DNA from: Strigops habroptila
Taxonomy: Eukaryota; Chordata; Aves; Psittaciformes; Psittacidae
DNA length: 64,000 nt
Direction of reading: 5' to 3'
NCBI RefSeq assembly: GCF_004027225.2
Contig: NC_044277.2
Coordinates: forward strand, 134,508,057 to 134,572,056
Part shown: positions 1-12,686 of the stretch, in pieces
Numbering within the stretch: the stretch's first letter is position 1
How the letters are laid out: each line of letters starts with the position of its first letter
Program-made: the position numbers and the translations under genes
Notes under the pieces: generated by a model
The model's database searches: none
What the model saw: the letters and a program-made list of their open reading frames with translations, nothing else
What the model was told of the DNA's origin: nothing

Positions 1-2169
1 TCATTTTGTTTGAGAGGAATAAGTTTCTGTAGTTATCTGTGCAGCCAGATCTCTTGTTCGTGTTCTTATCTTCTGGGATCTCAGCTACACTATCCTTTTC
101 TCTGAGTTCAACCCTTCTAGTTTTGCTTTATGTATGCCATTTTCCTGGCTGTCATTTTGATTATGTCTGTCCCTATATTCCTTTCTATACTTCTTCCTCA
201 TTGTACATCCAGACTGAGCTGCTTTCACTTTTATTCTGTTTGCTCATTTGATAGCAAGAGTTTCCACTGCCTATATAGATTGTCAGCCACCATCATGCTT
301 GCTATCATGTTGTCCCACATGCTCACTGTAAACATCCACCAGGCTACTTCCTTTGAATTGTTTTTTAAAAGCATCCCACAAATGTAGCTAGATTGACACA
401 TGTCCTCCTACCACCTTAACCAAAATAGTTTTCGCTGCTTCCTTTACTCCCCACTCTTTCTTTATCCATCTGTTCTCTTTTTCCCTCATACTTTGATTCT
501 AACTTGTTGGAGCAGGGGCTGTCTTATTTATTCCATCTGTTCCGTGACTAAAATAGCAGGGACTTAGTTTATTAAATAATGCAAGTAGTAAAAGACATAA
601 AATGAGTACATTTTCTAACATGTACTCCAAAGCAGTTCTTCAGGAGTATCAGGATACAGTTTCAAGGAAGGGAATATCAAGCCATTCTGGATGCTGTCAA
701 AGATAAGCACAGTACACAATATCCATTGGGAAAAGGTTATGTCTGAGCTGCATGTAGAAAAAGATGAGGATGATAGCCATACAAGCACTGCAAATAGTTC
801 TTGTAGTTTAAAATTAAAGTAAGAAAATCAATTTTGTTCAAATAGCTGTAACTCTGGGTTCCCCACTGCTTAGGCTTTTCAGCAAAACAACACGTTTACT
901 GAGTTGTTTCTTTTACAATTTGTTCCTGTTATTTACATTCTAAATTGGATTTTGACTTAGGTTCACCAAAACAAAGCATGTAAGATGCAAAAGAAGTAGT
1001 ATTCTATGTTATGTACAGATTAGATAATCCATTAATAGAGGCAAAGAAATTTATATAATTGAATCTTGAGGAGCACTTTTGACTGGTTATACAGGCATGC
1101 AATTGAGTTTTTATTTAAGCAGTGAAAAGGAGTGACTACATCAGTTGTTCCCAACATTTATGTAGTTATCACTGACTTCAAAGAGAATTTGCAATGTTCA
1201 TGTTCTGGGTACTGTGGAGTTTACACAAGTTCATCAGAATTTGTTAATCTGTGTCTTCTAAAATAATGCCTCCTATCAGCCAGTCTTCTCATGAGGAGAC
1301 ATTGCATTGAAACAATGACTTCGTGTGTAGGGAGTGAAGAAATGCTGCTTTATCCATTAGTGTTGGACTTCACAGCTGACCAATGTTTAATGTGTTTGCA
1401 TCAGTGGGACATGCTGATATTAAAATTGAATCCTTTGCTATATTTTTCATGAAGTTCACTGTTAAAAGTAAACACTCTACAATATTTACCACCATCAAAT
1501 AAACTCCAACGTCACCTCCTATGACTAAAACAGCACTTTGATGCCCCTCTCACTCAGTCTCCATTCTTCTCAAATACCTGATTTTCTCTGTTTTCTCCTT
1601 GTTCCCATTTTTTCTAAGCCAGCTATCAAATTGTTGTAACTCCTTTCTCCACGCTTGTCACAACATCATTTTGAAGGTTTATTAGCACAATAGGCTGTCT
1701 CTGAGAGTTAAGGAAAGGTGTTAATAAAGGACATATTCAGTGCAATCCTTTATATGTCTCAACTTACTTTATGAATTCAGTCCATCATTCTTACCTGTTT
1801 TTTTTCTTTCTTTCCTCTTTACTCTGTCTGCTCCATTTTTTCTACCTTTTTTCTTCCTGTTTGTCCTTTTTCCTCGAGCAACTCCATTAAGCATCTCCAG
1901 GTACAGCTCCACAGCAGCTCAGGTTATACCATCGTTGTATGTATTCCCTAGCTCTGTAATGCTGTTCCTCTCCTGTGCCTTGAATATTCTTGAAGCCATG
2001 TTCTGCTGGGGGTAGGGTGCGGGGAAGTGAAGGATTGTGCTTAGATCAACTTTGATAGCATTGATCAGTCTTTTTTCTCTGTGCTTAAATCTCTCTACTG
2101 TTATTCACACCAGTCATACACCATATTTTTCATATATTGCTCCTCATATGTAACTCACTGTAATACACA
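1..2169. other. Non-coding stretch, probably intron or upstream sequence of the plus-strand gene
   Basis: No open frame here has both convincing splice borders and protein-like composition; the open frames starting at 39, 130 and 1740 are low-complexity Leu/Phe/Ser-rich translations of pyrimidine-rich DNA. The exon at 9948 begins in mid-codon after a splice acceptor, so an earlier exon must exist. This stretch may be intron of the same gene, but I cannot see that exon and it may lie outside the window. Confidence 0.5.
1788..1877 (+). repeat. Long polypyrimidine tract
   Basis: About 90 bases are almost entirely C and T, with runs of T and CTTT. It ends at CTCGAG, and a CAG/GTACAG donor-like site follows about 25 bases later. 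It could be simple low-complexity DNA or the pyrimidine tract of an unannotated exon. The short open stretch after it is not recognisable. Confidence 0.5.
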
Positions 2170-2898
2170 GAATCATAGAATGGTTAGGGTTGGAAAGGAC
2201 CTTAAGATCATCTAGTTCCAACCTCCCTGCTGTGTGCAGGGGCACCTTCCACTAGACTATATCGCCCAAGACTCTGTCCAGCCTGGCCTTGAACACCGCC
2301 AGGGATGGAGCATTTACCACTTCTTTGGGCAACCTGTTCCGGGGCCTCACCACCCTCACAGAACTTTTTCCTTATATCTAACCTGAACTTCTGGTTAAGT
2401 TTAAACCTATTACCCGTTGTCCTATCACTGCAGTCCCTGATGAAGAGTCCCTCCCCAGCATCCTTGTAGTCCCCCTTCAGATACTGGAAGGCTGCTATGA
2501 GGTCTCCACGCAGCCTTCTCTTCTCCAGGCTGAACAGCCCCAACTTGCTCAGCCTGTCTTCATATGGGAGGTGCTCCAGCCCCCTGGTCATCCTCATGGC
2601 CCTCCTCTGGACTTGCTCCAACAGCTCCATGTCCTTCTTATTTTGAGGACACCAGAACTGCACACAGTACTCCAAGTGAGGTCTCACAAGAACCAAGTAG
2701 AGAGGCAGGATCACCTCCTTTGACCTGCTGGTCATGCTTCTTTTGATGCAGCCCAGGATACAGATGGTTTCTGGGCTGCGAGCAACACTACCGGCTCATG
2801 TTCAGTTTCTTGTTGCCCAACACCCCCAAGTCCTTCTCTGCAGGGCTGCTCTGGATCACTTCTCCACTCAACCTGTCGCTGTGCCTGGGATTGCCTTC
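2170..2898 (-). mobile_element. CR1 LINE, 5'-truncated copy, minus strand
   Basis: Read on the minus strand, this is the 3' part of a chicken-repeat-1 retrotransposon. It holds the C-terminal part of ORF2 followed by the short 3' region and terminus, whose plus-strand image begins AATCATAGAATGG. It is the longest CR1 copy here, about 730 bp. CR1 elements move by target-primed reverse transcription and are usually severely 5'-truncated, as here. The outer border near 2898 is judged from loss of CR1-like sequence and is uncertain by tens of bases. The element lies antisense to the plus-strand gene, probably in an intron. Confidence 0.93.
2208..2735 (-). pseudogene. CR1 ORF2 reverse transcriptase C-terminal remnant
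   Basis: This 175-codon open frame encodes the C-terminal end of CR1 ORF2, downstream of the catalytic reverse-transcriptase motifs. Recognisable blocks are [20 protein letters not shown], a [12 protein letters not shown] block, and the [20 protein letters not shown] block shared by CR1 and other non-LTR elements. After about residue 122 (RKKFC) the frame departs from the family sequence, because bases are missing relative to the usual RKKFFTVRVV-type stretch. The rest is an out-of-frame translation. Both the endonuclease and the polymerase active site are absent, so this is a dead fragment and its ATG is not a real start. Confidence 0.9.
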
Positions 2899-4974
2899 GA
2901 TGGTGGTATTTTTTGGAGATTCTGATATATTTTGCAGAAGGGTGGATGATTCCTAGGATACATGTCCTATACTTCTAGATGTTCTCAATGATCTCACTCA
3001 CTGCTCCCAGGGCAAACACTTAAACTAAACTAATGCAGACATTTGTATTGTTCTCATGAGTTTGCTCCTTCACATGAAGCCTTTTTTTCCCCTACTGTTC
3101 ATGGAATTCTAGCCCCGTAAAAGGTCAGATCGTATTAATGGTGACCATCTAGAGCTCCATGCTCAACTTTCAGCAACCTTGGTGAGAAAAAATGATTGGA
3201 AAATCTGGTTATGTGCTGGAAATCAGAGTAACGTTGTAAGAGGCTAAAACAGAACTCTTGATTTTAAGTAGCCTTTCCCAGTACAGAAATATTTACAAAA
3301 TTAACCTATATATTGGCTTGTAGTTTGTACTTTTAGCAGTTGCCTTCTACCTGCAAAAATGATTAAAGAGTCAAGATTAATTATATTTCTTAAGATATAG
3401 AGAAGTGTACTAGTGTGCACAAATACAGCAGACATTTTATGCACCAAGATCTGCTCAAAGACTACACTGCTATGCTAACTAGAATCTAATGCAAAATGAT
3501 AAGAAAGGATGAGGAATAAGTTTATTCCCCTGTGATTTTTCTGTTTCTACATGTGACAATTTGACTAGTACAACAGCTGCTGACAGAGACTAACCAACAG
3601 TTCCGAACTATCTGTAGATAAGGGTTAAAAAAAAGCAGAGGTAGTGGAGTGTTGTAATCAGTATGGTTGAAAGACAAATTATGTAACATGCTTTATTAGA
3701 GGAAGCGCTGGAAAGTTGAACAGGATTTCAGATATAGTTTCCTCCTCTTGATATTTGGAACAACAACAACAAATCTCAAGTTAAATACATGTTGGTAAGA
3801 TGGCTCTGCATTTAAATTAAATGTGTTAATCAGGCAATTTGAAAGAAAAAGGTACCAAATTTCTCTGGTGCAGAAGGTGATAGCAAAGAAAAGAGAAGGT
3901 ACATTACTGTGGAAGCAAAAGAGATAGTAATTACTATTGCCAGTGAAACAACGTGGGCTCAGGAGGATCTGAAGACTGGGAAAAATTACAGTGTACCATA
4001 AAGCAATGTCTATATTAAGTCTGCTTTCTAGCATTAGATAAAATAAATTTATTTTTTTTCCTTAAACGTTCATTGGTCTCTCTTGAGGATGAAGGCTGAT
4101 AAATAAAAGATGGAAACAGCAGCCTGTGGAAAAAATCTTCTTTGTAGTTCTGTTTCTGCTCTTTAATGTCAGTGTTAGTTCATTCTCATACGTGATAATG
4201 GCTTAACTTCGCCCACGTTGAGAAATGCAGTCTGTCTTTTCAGAGGACTGTCCTTGTGGAATAAAGTTTTCTGTACATTGGAGGTGGAATACCATCAGTC
4301 TTCTTCTCAGAACAAATGTTTTAACATGTCAAGGCCTGGTTTTCTGTGTATTTTGTAGGACTGCTGTTCTGGAGGTACAGAAAAAGTGTTGGTATGGCAG
4401 TTTTATGTATTTTGTAGCTTGATACTCTTTTTGTTGACTTTGGTGTCTAGAAGTTTAATATTACGTAGGAGTGTTCTTGAAAGTGTTTGAGGAAGGTGGA
4501 GCTGGTTACTTAACTCTTAATTAAAACTGAGTTTTAATAAAGTCAAGGCCAGATGTCACAGATTTCCTCTTTGTAACTTCATAGCAGCATAAGCTTGATG
4601 CTACAACTACTTTGAATCTCTTTTGACAGTGGTTCCTAAAGAAGTCGGTGACCATCTTATATCATAAGGGATTCCCCAGCATTAAAGAAAGTGTCTTATA
4701 TTGAAAACTGAGTTAATGTGATTGCATATGGAACTGGATGGATGAGTCTGGATTGGAAAACTAAATCCTAATTTAGTCCTTGCAGAGAGGATGGCTTTCG
4801 GCAGGCTGTGGTGCCATTGTCATTTGGAATGCTGGGATAAGGTTATCTTAGGCATAGAATTTCTCTTTGCTTCTTTTAAAAAATAAAAGGGCAGTAGGCA
4901 CCAAAATGTATTTTTAATCATCTAAGTAGAGGCAGTACATGGCTGTCTCTGTCTGGGGAAAATTTCTACTTACC

Positions 4975-5006
4975 ACTGATATACTGATATACTGAGATAT
5001 ACTGAG
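4975..5006 (+). repeat. Short tandem repeat, unit ACTGATAT
   Basis: Two perfect ACTGATAT units are followed by ACTGAGATAT and ACTGAG. It is a degenerate minisatellite of about four units. Confidence 0.85.
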
Positions 5007-7841
5007 CATTGCCATAAAAGTTGAAATAATTGAAAAATACTGAAAAACTGATTTTGTTAACATATAGTTTTGTCAAGTATTAGTCTAAACCTTCTGAATG
5101 CAAATAATTCAGACCTGGAGCTTCTTGAAACTGAAGCACACTTAGGATCTGCAAAGAAATTCTGGTTCTCTAGTTATGACATAAAATATTTTGAGTGACT
5201 TCAGTGGGAAGCAGGTACTTGGAAGTACTTGAGGATTTAATCCTCATTCCTGTTAATACTCAGTTTTTGCAGTTAGTAGTGATACATAGATAATACAGAG
5301 GTGTTCTAAGTATTAATTTACTAAGGTTCATTTTAAATCTTTGTGCGGAAAGTGTTCTGTAAGCAAAATATGTGAGAATTTTCCAGTATGGTGACTTCTG
5401 TTTCTTCTCTAACATGATTTATTTCATTTATTGTTGATGTGGTCTGGTAGCCAGACTCCTTTCCCAATCACTTTTCTGAGAAACTTTGTTTTATGAGGAA
5501 ATTGTTTGTGAGGTTGAAATACATGACCGTTTAAGGAACATAATCTAGGGTAAAAAACCTCAGAAATATATTTAATACTGTAAAAAATTAAAACCCTGGC
5601 TTTCAAAGATGTGGCCAAGTGTAGCAGTTGAATGTGCAGTTTAAATATTTATATGTGAAAATGAGTACTTGCAGCTTAATTTCCTAGAATTCTTTCCTTT
5701 CCTATATTACCATTTAACCTACGCAGTGTAGGAAGAAATATTTCAATGTATATATTGCTTTCATGGATTTTTTTCTTGGAAAGAACAAATCTGTCTGTGC
5801 AAATTATTCACAGAAACTTTGTAAGCTTTCAAGATGAGTGTACATTGTACTTGAGCTGCAATATGTGGTAACCTAATTAAGAGCTGTATGGTATTTTCCT
5901 TCCATTTAAAAAATATTTACCATTTATTTCTATTACTTATTATTCTTTTGAAAAATAATTCATTTGCTTTTAAATCAAAGTGCTGCCAAGAATGAAATAA
6001 AATGTATTTGGCTTGACTGAAGTTAAGCACTTACTTGCAGTAATTTCAGAGTGTATTTATTTTATATAGGTATAGACAAATGGTTTGCTACCAATTTCAT
6101 GTTAGGTCTACTCAGTAAACACATTTATTGCCAAAGTTTTACCATTGTGCTATTTCATTGATAAAGGTATTTGTTAAGGGGAAAAAAACTATACCAGGAG
6201 GAGCCTACCTCCTGTGTAGTCATGTCTCAGCTAGTTGTAAATCATGCTCTTGGCAAGAAAGCTTTCATCAAAGAAAACAAACGAGTGTGTTAAGTAGAGA
6301 TTTGGCATTAGAAATACAGTATAACAAGTGTTGTGCTCACTGCTTTGCTAAAGATTCCTTAAAAAATTAGTATCTCAACTTTCAGTTGGTTCTATGCCAG
6401 GGCTTTGTGATAGTTAACGCTTACAAAAGCAAACAAATTGCAGACTTCCAGACTTCCTACCTTACACACATGCACTACAACTCTCCATGTTTTGATGTCT
6501 TTTCACATATTGATTTTAATAAACATGTAGTTATCATCAGAGTTTTCCAACAAGAAAATACGTATTTTACAGTTCAGAAAACTCCCAAAATATAAATACA
6601 TGCAGCTCAGTGACTTAAGGCTACTTACCTTTTTAATATATGCTTCTTAATTAGTGTAAACATAGCAGAATGACTTCAGCTGCTTTATATGTCACATTTA
6701 AATCAGTACCTTAAGTATACTACTTTGAAACTCTAGTGCAATAGGTGTCATTTCTAGTTAATCGTTAAGGATGGTGAATTTTTTATGAGGTTATTTCATT
6801 TTGAAGAAATAAAGAAAACTATTTTTCCAAGTTAAATACAGTTGGAGACGAGTAACTTTCACTATTATAAACAATGTTGGTTTTGACATAAATCCCCAAA
6901 TTATATCTTTTCCCCTGAAGATAGTGTTGGCACTACAACAGTATGCAGGGCAGCAACAGAAATGCATCTTTCTTGTTCCAGCATTTCAAGTGCCAGCAAA
7001 ACAATACCATGCATATTGTAAATTATGAAAGGTTTTGTATCTGCTGAATATATTTGTGATAATTAAAATATTAAGAGTCCAGGACCATAAAGTACAGCTA
7101 AGATTGCAATCTGGAAATTATTCTGATAAGTGATGGCTCAGAATTCTTATCAGCCTGTCAAGACTGTTGTATTGCCTTGTATGTTTTATTTAGGAAAAAA
7201 AAGTTGTTATTGAAGTATGTCATAGCAGTAAGACACCCCACTTTCTATACTGTTATCAGCCCTTGTTTAGTTCAGAGATACAAAAATTCCTTCAGAATAT
7301 GCTAAGCATAAGTTAATGCAGGTTTGAGGTCTGCCATGTAATACTGTTTAGAGAGATCATCATGCAGCTGGTTGAGGAAACACAGGGCTGGAAGGTCCTG
7401 AATTCTACTTCCAGGCACAGTTTTTGTAAATTTATCATGTCAGCTCTATTTTAAAATGAATATGAGTTTTTTATTTGAGTAATTTTCTGCTTTTCAAGGC
7501 TGCTTACAGAGCCACATCTACAATGGTTATAAATTTTACATAAATTCCAATTTTACAGACAGATATTCATCCTAATATTGTCCTTTAGCTGAAATGATTC
7601 TTTGATGTCCAAGGTCTTGCCTGACTGATCTGTTTCTAGAGAGCAATTACTCCTCTTTTGGTTTCCCTTTTGCTAGACTAACTAAGCAAGTTTTTATTAG
7701 TCTTCTCACATGATACAGGGTTCTTACTGCATTGATCAGCTTTATAGCACTTCTCTTTTCCTCATGCTGTTTGAAGTTATTGAAAATGGGAGAAAAGAAT
7801 TTACATTAAATTTAAAAAGAGCATCTTGAATGGCAAAGTAT

Positions 7842-7897
7842 TCCCAGAAGGGATGTTTTAAAGCTATGTTTTAAACTCCCAGAAGTTTTAAAGCTAT
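7842..7897 (+). repeat. Imperfect local duplication
   Basis: TCCCAGAAG followed by TTTTAAAGCTAT occurs at 7842-7867 with a 5-base spacer, and again at 7877-7897 without the spacer. This looks like a small tandem duplication with a later indel. Confidence 0.8.
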
Positions 7898-8704
7898 CAT
7901 CTAGTGCATTCCAGTGTTAGGGGAGAGGGTCTGAGCGAGAGGGAAAAGCTGAGATAATCATGAAACTCAAACTAATCAGCATTCACTGGGGAACCAGAAT
8001 GTGATTCAGCACTGAAGGGGAAAAATAGTGATTTGGAAATACTAAAGGACTGCTTAGCAGGATGCTTTAAAGAAATAAGTGCACTGCAGAGGAGAAAGAT
8101 ATTCTGTGAAATCTTTGGTTATGATTGGGAAAATTTGTTAGCAGTATTGTGTTCAGTTTAAAAACCTGCTGTTAAATCAAGCTATTCTTATTTTGTTACA
8201 TATATTGCAGCGTATTTACATGAGTTACAATAGTTGACATGAATGAACTCCAAAAGTTTAGCAATATGGTCTCAGCATTCATGGTTCAGATCAGAAAATC
8301 TGTATTTTCATGGTGCTCTAGAAATGTAATGTCGTAAGTATGGATGTGTGCATAATCTTTTCATGATCATATTGGGAGTTTATTTTTTGGATGATGTGAA
8401 CAGGAAATGGATACTTGGAAATAGTGATGGATGAATGAACTTTAATTTCTCACCTGGTTAGAAATCTTTTTTGTGGGAATAAAAGATGAACGGTACAGTA
8501 CTTGAGGCTGTACTCTAGAGGCAGAGTTAGAGCTATGGAGAAGTATTTGAAATAAAAATGATAGAGTAGTTTAATTCCGGAAAAATATTTGGGATTTATT
8601 TTCCTTGTAGTAAAATTTAAAATACTAAGAAAAACTAAAAAGAAATTCTAAAAGAAATTCTAAATGAATTAATGAATAACTTTTCAATGTGTGTGTAGAG
8701 ATAC

Positions 8705-8742
8705 GTGTATATATATACACATGTATATATACACACACACAC
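8705..8742 (+). repeat. TA/CA microsatellite with perfect 16-bp palindrome
   Basis: GTGTATATATATACAC at 8705-8720 is a perfect palindrome. It is followed by ATGTATATATACACACACAC, so the locus is a compound (TA)n(CA)n microsatellite. It is likely polymorphic and could extrude a cruciform. Confidence 0.9.
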
Positions 8743-9947
8743 TGGAGTAAGGTAAAGGAATGTACAATGAAAACATTCAGTCGTATTTCATAACAAGACA
8801 TGAGTATCAGGTAGAGAGATTACAAAAAATAGATACTATATTGTCTTTAAAAGTCAGTCCACTCTAGTATTGTCAGGCACTGTAAGTTCGTATGCTTTTT
8901 CCATGATAATATATTACATAAAAATTTTGAAGCACATACATTCACTGAGCAAATAGAAAATCTCAGTCAACTTAGTTATAGATTTTACTTAAGCAGTAAC
9001 TTAGTTTTACGTTCATAGGTGTAAGTCACAACCAATTGCCAGCCTTTGCCCTCAAAATACCGTTTATGTTTTTACTGATGGAGATTCTGAGAACACAATT
9101 TAACATACGACTTCCATAGGAGAGTTGCTGTAATCCATGTTGGGTTGATGTGTGTACCCTTGGAAGGACATTTTACTTCCCTTGTATGAAGGAGGCTATT
9201 TCCAATTTATTTTTATGACTTGTAACAGCAGCATGGAAAGCAAATTATTTTTCTTATATCTGTGCAGTGCGATGAGTTAAAATTAAAGCTTTAGCCACTC
9301 TACTCAATGTTTAGTTCAAGCTAGAATAAATTTTGCCAGAAATTTTTGGTTTGAAGTTTGTCAGATACAGGTTTTGTGGACACAGTAGTTTACATGAGTG
9401 TGGTAAAATGTCCTTGGTGATTCACTTGGTACTCCTCCTTCACAGTTACTCCTCGTCTCCTGAGGGGTAAGGTGAGAAGGCTACTTCCTGGGCTGGCTGC
9501 AGCATAAAAGCTCTTAGCTGGACAACTGTGATGTAAATTTAGTGCATAAAAGAGCAAGGCACAAAATAGATCTGTTAGGATGAAGTATTTAATGAAATTA
9601 CTGTTTCCATCCTGCAGCAACTCACAAAAAGGATTTTACATACGGTGCAAGAAGTTCAGTTGTGCTTAAACAGTATTTTTGTAGGGTAAATATTTGCTGG
9701 CTTCATCTTTGTTTGGCTGTGACCCAACAGGTACTTCAGTGTGGATTTTGGCTTAGAGAGATTTATGTATGTTGGCATGTTTATAATGTTGCACATTACT
9801 AGATCAGACACATTTGTGCTTGAAGAATAAAATTTCTGAAGCTTTCTCACTGTCCTTTTGCCTTACTAGTTTCAAATCACTATCTCTCTGATTACAAAAA
9901 ATGCATTAAAATAGATACTATATTCCTCCCTCTTTTATTCTCCACAG

Positions 9948-10057
9948 CAATGGAGTTTCATGAAAACCTGCACAATATAGGAGCAAGAGAAGGCTTAAAA
10001 GAAAGAAAACTGCAAAAATCAGTAGAAAGTTTTACGTGGAACATTACAATATTAAAG
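9948..10057 (+). CDS. Internal coding exon of an unidentified plus-strand gene
   Basis: The exon is called from splice signals plus reading frame. The acceptor has a long pyrimidine tract (TCCTCCCTCTTTTATTCTCCACAG) and the donor reads AAAG/GTAATG. The 110-nt exon begins with two bases completing a codon, then encodes 36 residues starting [15 protein letters not shown] and ending [10 protein letters not shown]. The ATG at 9950 is two bases inside the acceptor, so it is most likely an internal Met. The exon ends exactly on a codon boundary, matching the phase of the exon at 18514. The peptide is basic and helix-prone, fitting a C-terminal coiled-coil or scaffold segment. I do not recognise the family and assign no function. 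The frame stays open 65 codons into the intron, but that part is hydrophobic and unlike the exon, so I read it as chance. Confidence 0.7.
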
Positions 10058-12047
10058 GTAATGTGTCTTCCTTTGGTTAGTTACTGCATTTTTCCATTCA
10101 CAACTGACATTCTAATATTGTTACTGGTCATTATTCTGTGTCACAGTTCAAATGGATTTATTCACTTCTTTAACCATATTCAGTTTAATTTATATAACTT
10201 GAAAATACAGCAGGCTGTCCATGTGGATTTTTCTTCTTTTCTATTGTTGTGAGGGTTGTTTCATTTAGTTTGTGTGACATTTTCTTCTTATAACCTTTTA
10301 ACGTTAACGGGATCTGCTGTAGTCTGGAATACATGGGTGAAACAATTTAGTGTTGATTTGGGCTGGGAAGCAGCTATGCTGCTGTTTAAACCCTGCTTTG
10401 TGATTTGGAAGGGAGTTTTGAGGTTAATGCAGTTACTGATAAAAGGGAAGGTGTTGCTGCTGCAGTCAGTAATGAACGAAGATTAATGATACATACAAAT
10501 TATATTATTAATTCAGACTGGAGTAAGTTGAGTGTATATGAGCACTCTTTGCATTTTGTTGAGTGCGTTTGCTTACATTTTGATGCCACAGTAAGTGATG
10601 AAGTATAAAAATACCTTTAGCCAGAGACCCTCAGGAAACTAGAATGTGGAACAGTTCAGGTTTCTTATCGCTGATCTTTCATCTCAGCAGAGTATATAAA
10701 AATTTATAGAGACGGCAAAACTGCCTCCCTTAATTTATTCCCTTGACACTATCCTCCTAGCCCAAATTATTCAAGTTTTGTGTTTACCTGCACTGAGTGC
10801 TTTTCTCCCACTCAATCAAATGTTTCATAACTACATTAAACTATAAAGCCTGTTTTAATTATAAAGTTATTTCTTCCACATATTTTTTTATTGTTAGTCC
10901 TTATTTAAAATAGAATTCCATCTCACCTCTTCTTACCGTGAGCTACTACAGAAAAGCAGTAATATACATGTATTTCTTCAGCTTTCTGTGCTGGTTTCAA
11001 CTGTTAAGCTTTTCACGGTGTCGCTTGGTGGTCTGGTCCCCTTTGTGCTGTACTGAACAGATCCAGTGCAGAGGAGAATCAAAATGAGGCAAAATTTGCT
11101 ACAGCGTACGCAGTTAACACACTTTAAAAGTATGCATGCAGATTCTACTTCCAGGTAAAAGGACCAGACTATCACTTTTCTGTTATTAGAGTGGAGTTTC
11201 CTGAACATATCCTGCATGGGATGTGTCAAGTATATTATTCCTGTGCTACCTAGGCGATAGGAGGGGAGTCAGTTCATTGGGTTTGGGAAAATGTCAAAGA
11301 AATAAGTTCTTATCCCTTTACTTTTCTGTCAAAGGCATCAATGCCAGGTTGGATAGGCAAATCTCTTTAATATTGCCTGAAACAGCAGTACCTTTGCTTC
11401 TTCTCTGCTTTCCATTCAGAACATAAGGGTTGGTGGAGAGGTTTGCAGTTGATAAGTGACTGAAATGTGAAGTCGTGATTTCTGCATGAGCCAGAAATTG
11501 GAGAACCCACATGGCAGATCTGGCTCTTCAGAGCACTGAAGGGCTTTTGTGCATATCCTTAGGATTAATGTAATTACGGAGTTAGAAGGCCTTGCCTTTG
11601 AAGAGATTATTTTCTACTTGCAGAGGAAGGTCCTTTCTGTAGGAAGGTACAATTTGTCCCATTATTAATACTTCATTAAAAAAATAAAAATCTGTGAGGT
11701 GTTTAATCAGCCTGTCGTCAGAACTTTAACAGGAGGTGTTACAGAAAGTTCTGGTACATTGCTACATCTTAAAAGGTATTTACAGATCATACATAGGCAT
11801 TAATTAAGTGCTGTTATTCACATTTAGATGTACAGAAAGTTACAGGTTGTGATTTTTTTGAAGTAACATCGAGATTTTGTACTCCTAACTCTTACCTGTA
11901 GGCTGTAACCATAACTTCTCTTGTGTTACATAATTAAATAGAAAAAGTTTGTCAGTTTCTAAGATGCCACTCTTCCTGTATGGAGAAAAAGACCTGCAAT
12001 CATAATTTTAATCTAATTACAATGTTTTTCTATTTCCATTTTTCCAG

Positions 12048-12062
12048 TTCTCTAAAAACGAT
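12048..12062 (+). other. Candidate 15-nt microexon
   Basis: A very strong acceptor (TTTTTCTATTTCCATTTTTCCAG) is followed by TTCTCTAAAAACGAT and then a GTAAGG donor. Fifteen bases is a multiple of three and would insert five residues (FSKND) at the phase-0 junction between the flanking coding exons. Only the sequence signals support it. The exon-side donor bases (GAT) are not consensus, and such pairs occur by chance in long introns. Confidence 0.25.
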
Positions 12063-12664
12063 GTAAGGACAGGGATGGAAAGTGAATGCCCACATTTTTT
12101 AGAGTAAAAATTGATCAGGAGAGTGACAGTCTGAGAAGAAGAAATTTCTTTTCTCCATTGAATTCCCTGCCTGTGTCAAATTAACTTCCCTCTTGAACAG
12201 CACAAAAATAAACCCTTGTCTATTTAGTGGTCCCAAATTTTGCTGTTCCACAAGCAAGACAGTTGAGCAGCCAACACGTCGACGGCAGTGCCGTGCTTAG
12301 ATGGATTTAACTTTTTATTCTTCTTGTAATTAGGAACAGTATTTTACATGGTCTCTTGGCTATGATTTCGGAATTGCTGTGTGGCTCTGAACAGCCATAC
12401 TAAGTAGCTCTGCTTGAGCACCATCCTCAGCTCCCTCACAGAGGAGTCATAGAATGCTCACACGGTGTAGCTGATGTATTTTCCAAACCAATTAAGCTGC
12501 ATTTTACCCTCCAGGTACATATTGATTTTTAATTTTTTTTCCAATTGGGACATTTTTGACTACAGTTGATGCAATGGAAAGATTGATAAAATAACAAAAC
12601 AGACAGCTTAATTCTAAGGGAACTCTTTGTTTAGAACATCTGATGTAGTTGTTAAATATCTATA

Positions 12665-12686
12665 TGTGTGTGTGCATGCGCACACA
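12665..12686 (+). repeat. Alternating purine-pyrimidine tract, near-palindromic
   Basis: TGTGTGTGTGCATGCGCACA and two further bases form a 22-base alternating purine-pyrimidine run centred on GCATGC. It is a plausible Z-DNA-forming simple repeat in the intron. Confidence 0.8.

Larger units (their letters stand above)
2899..9947. other. Non-coding AT-rich stretch, probable intron
   Basis: Seven kilobases without a convincing exon. Open frames are short and lack protein-like composition. Content is limited to small tandem duplications and a TA/CA microsatellite, listed separately. It ends at the splice acceptor of the 9948 exon, so at least its right part is intron of that gene. Confidence 0.6.

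Noticed and set aside
2564..2925. Plus-strand open frames of 60 and 63 codons
   Set aside because: They are the opposite strand of CR1 ORF2 and carry no independent signal.
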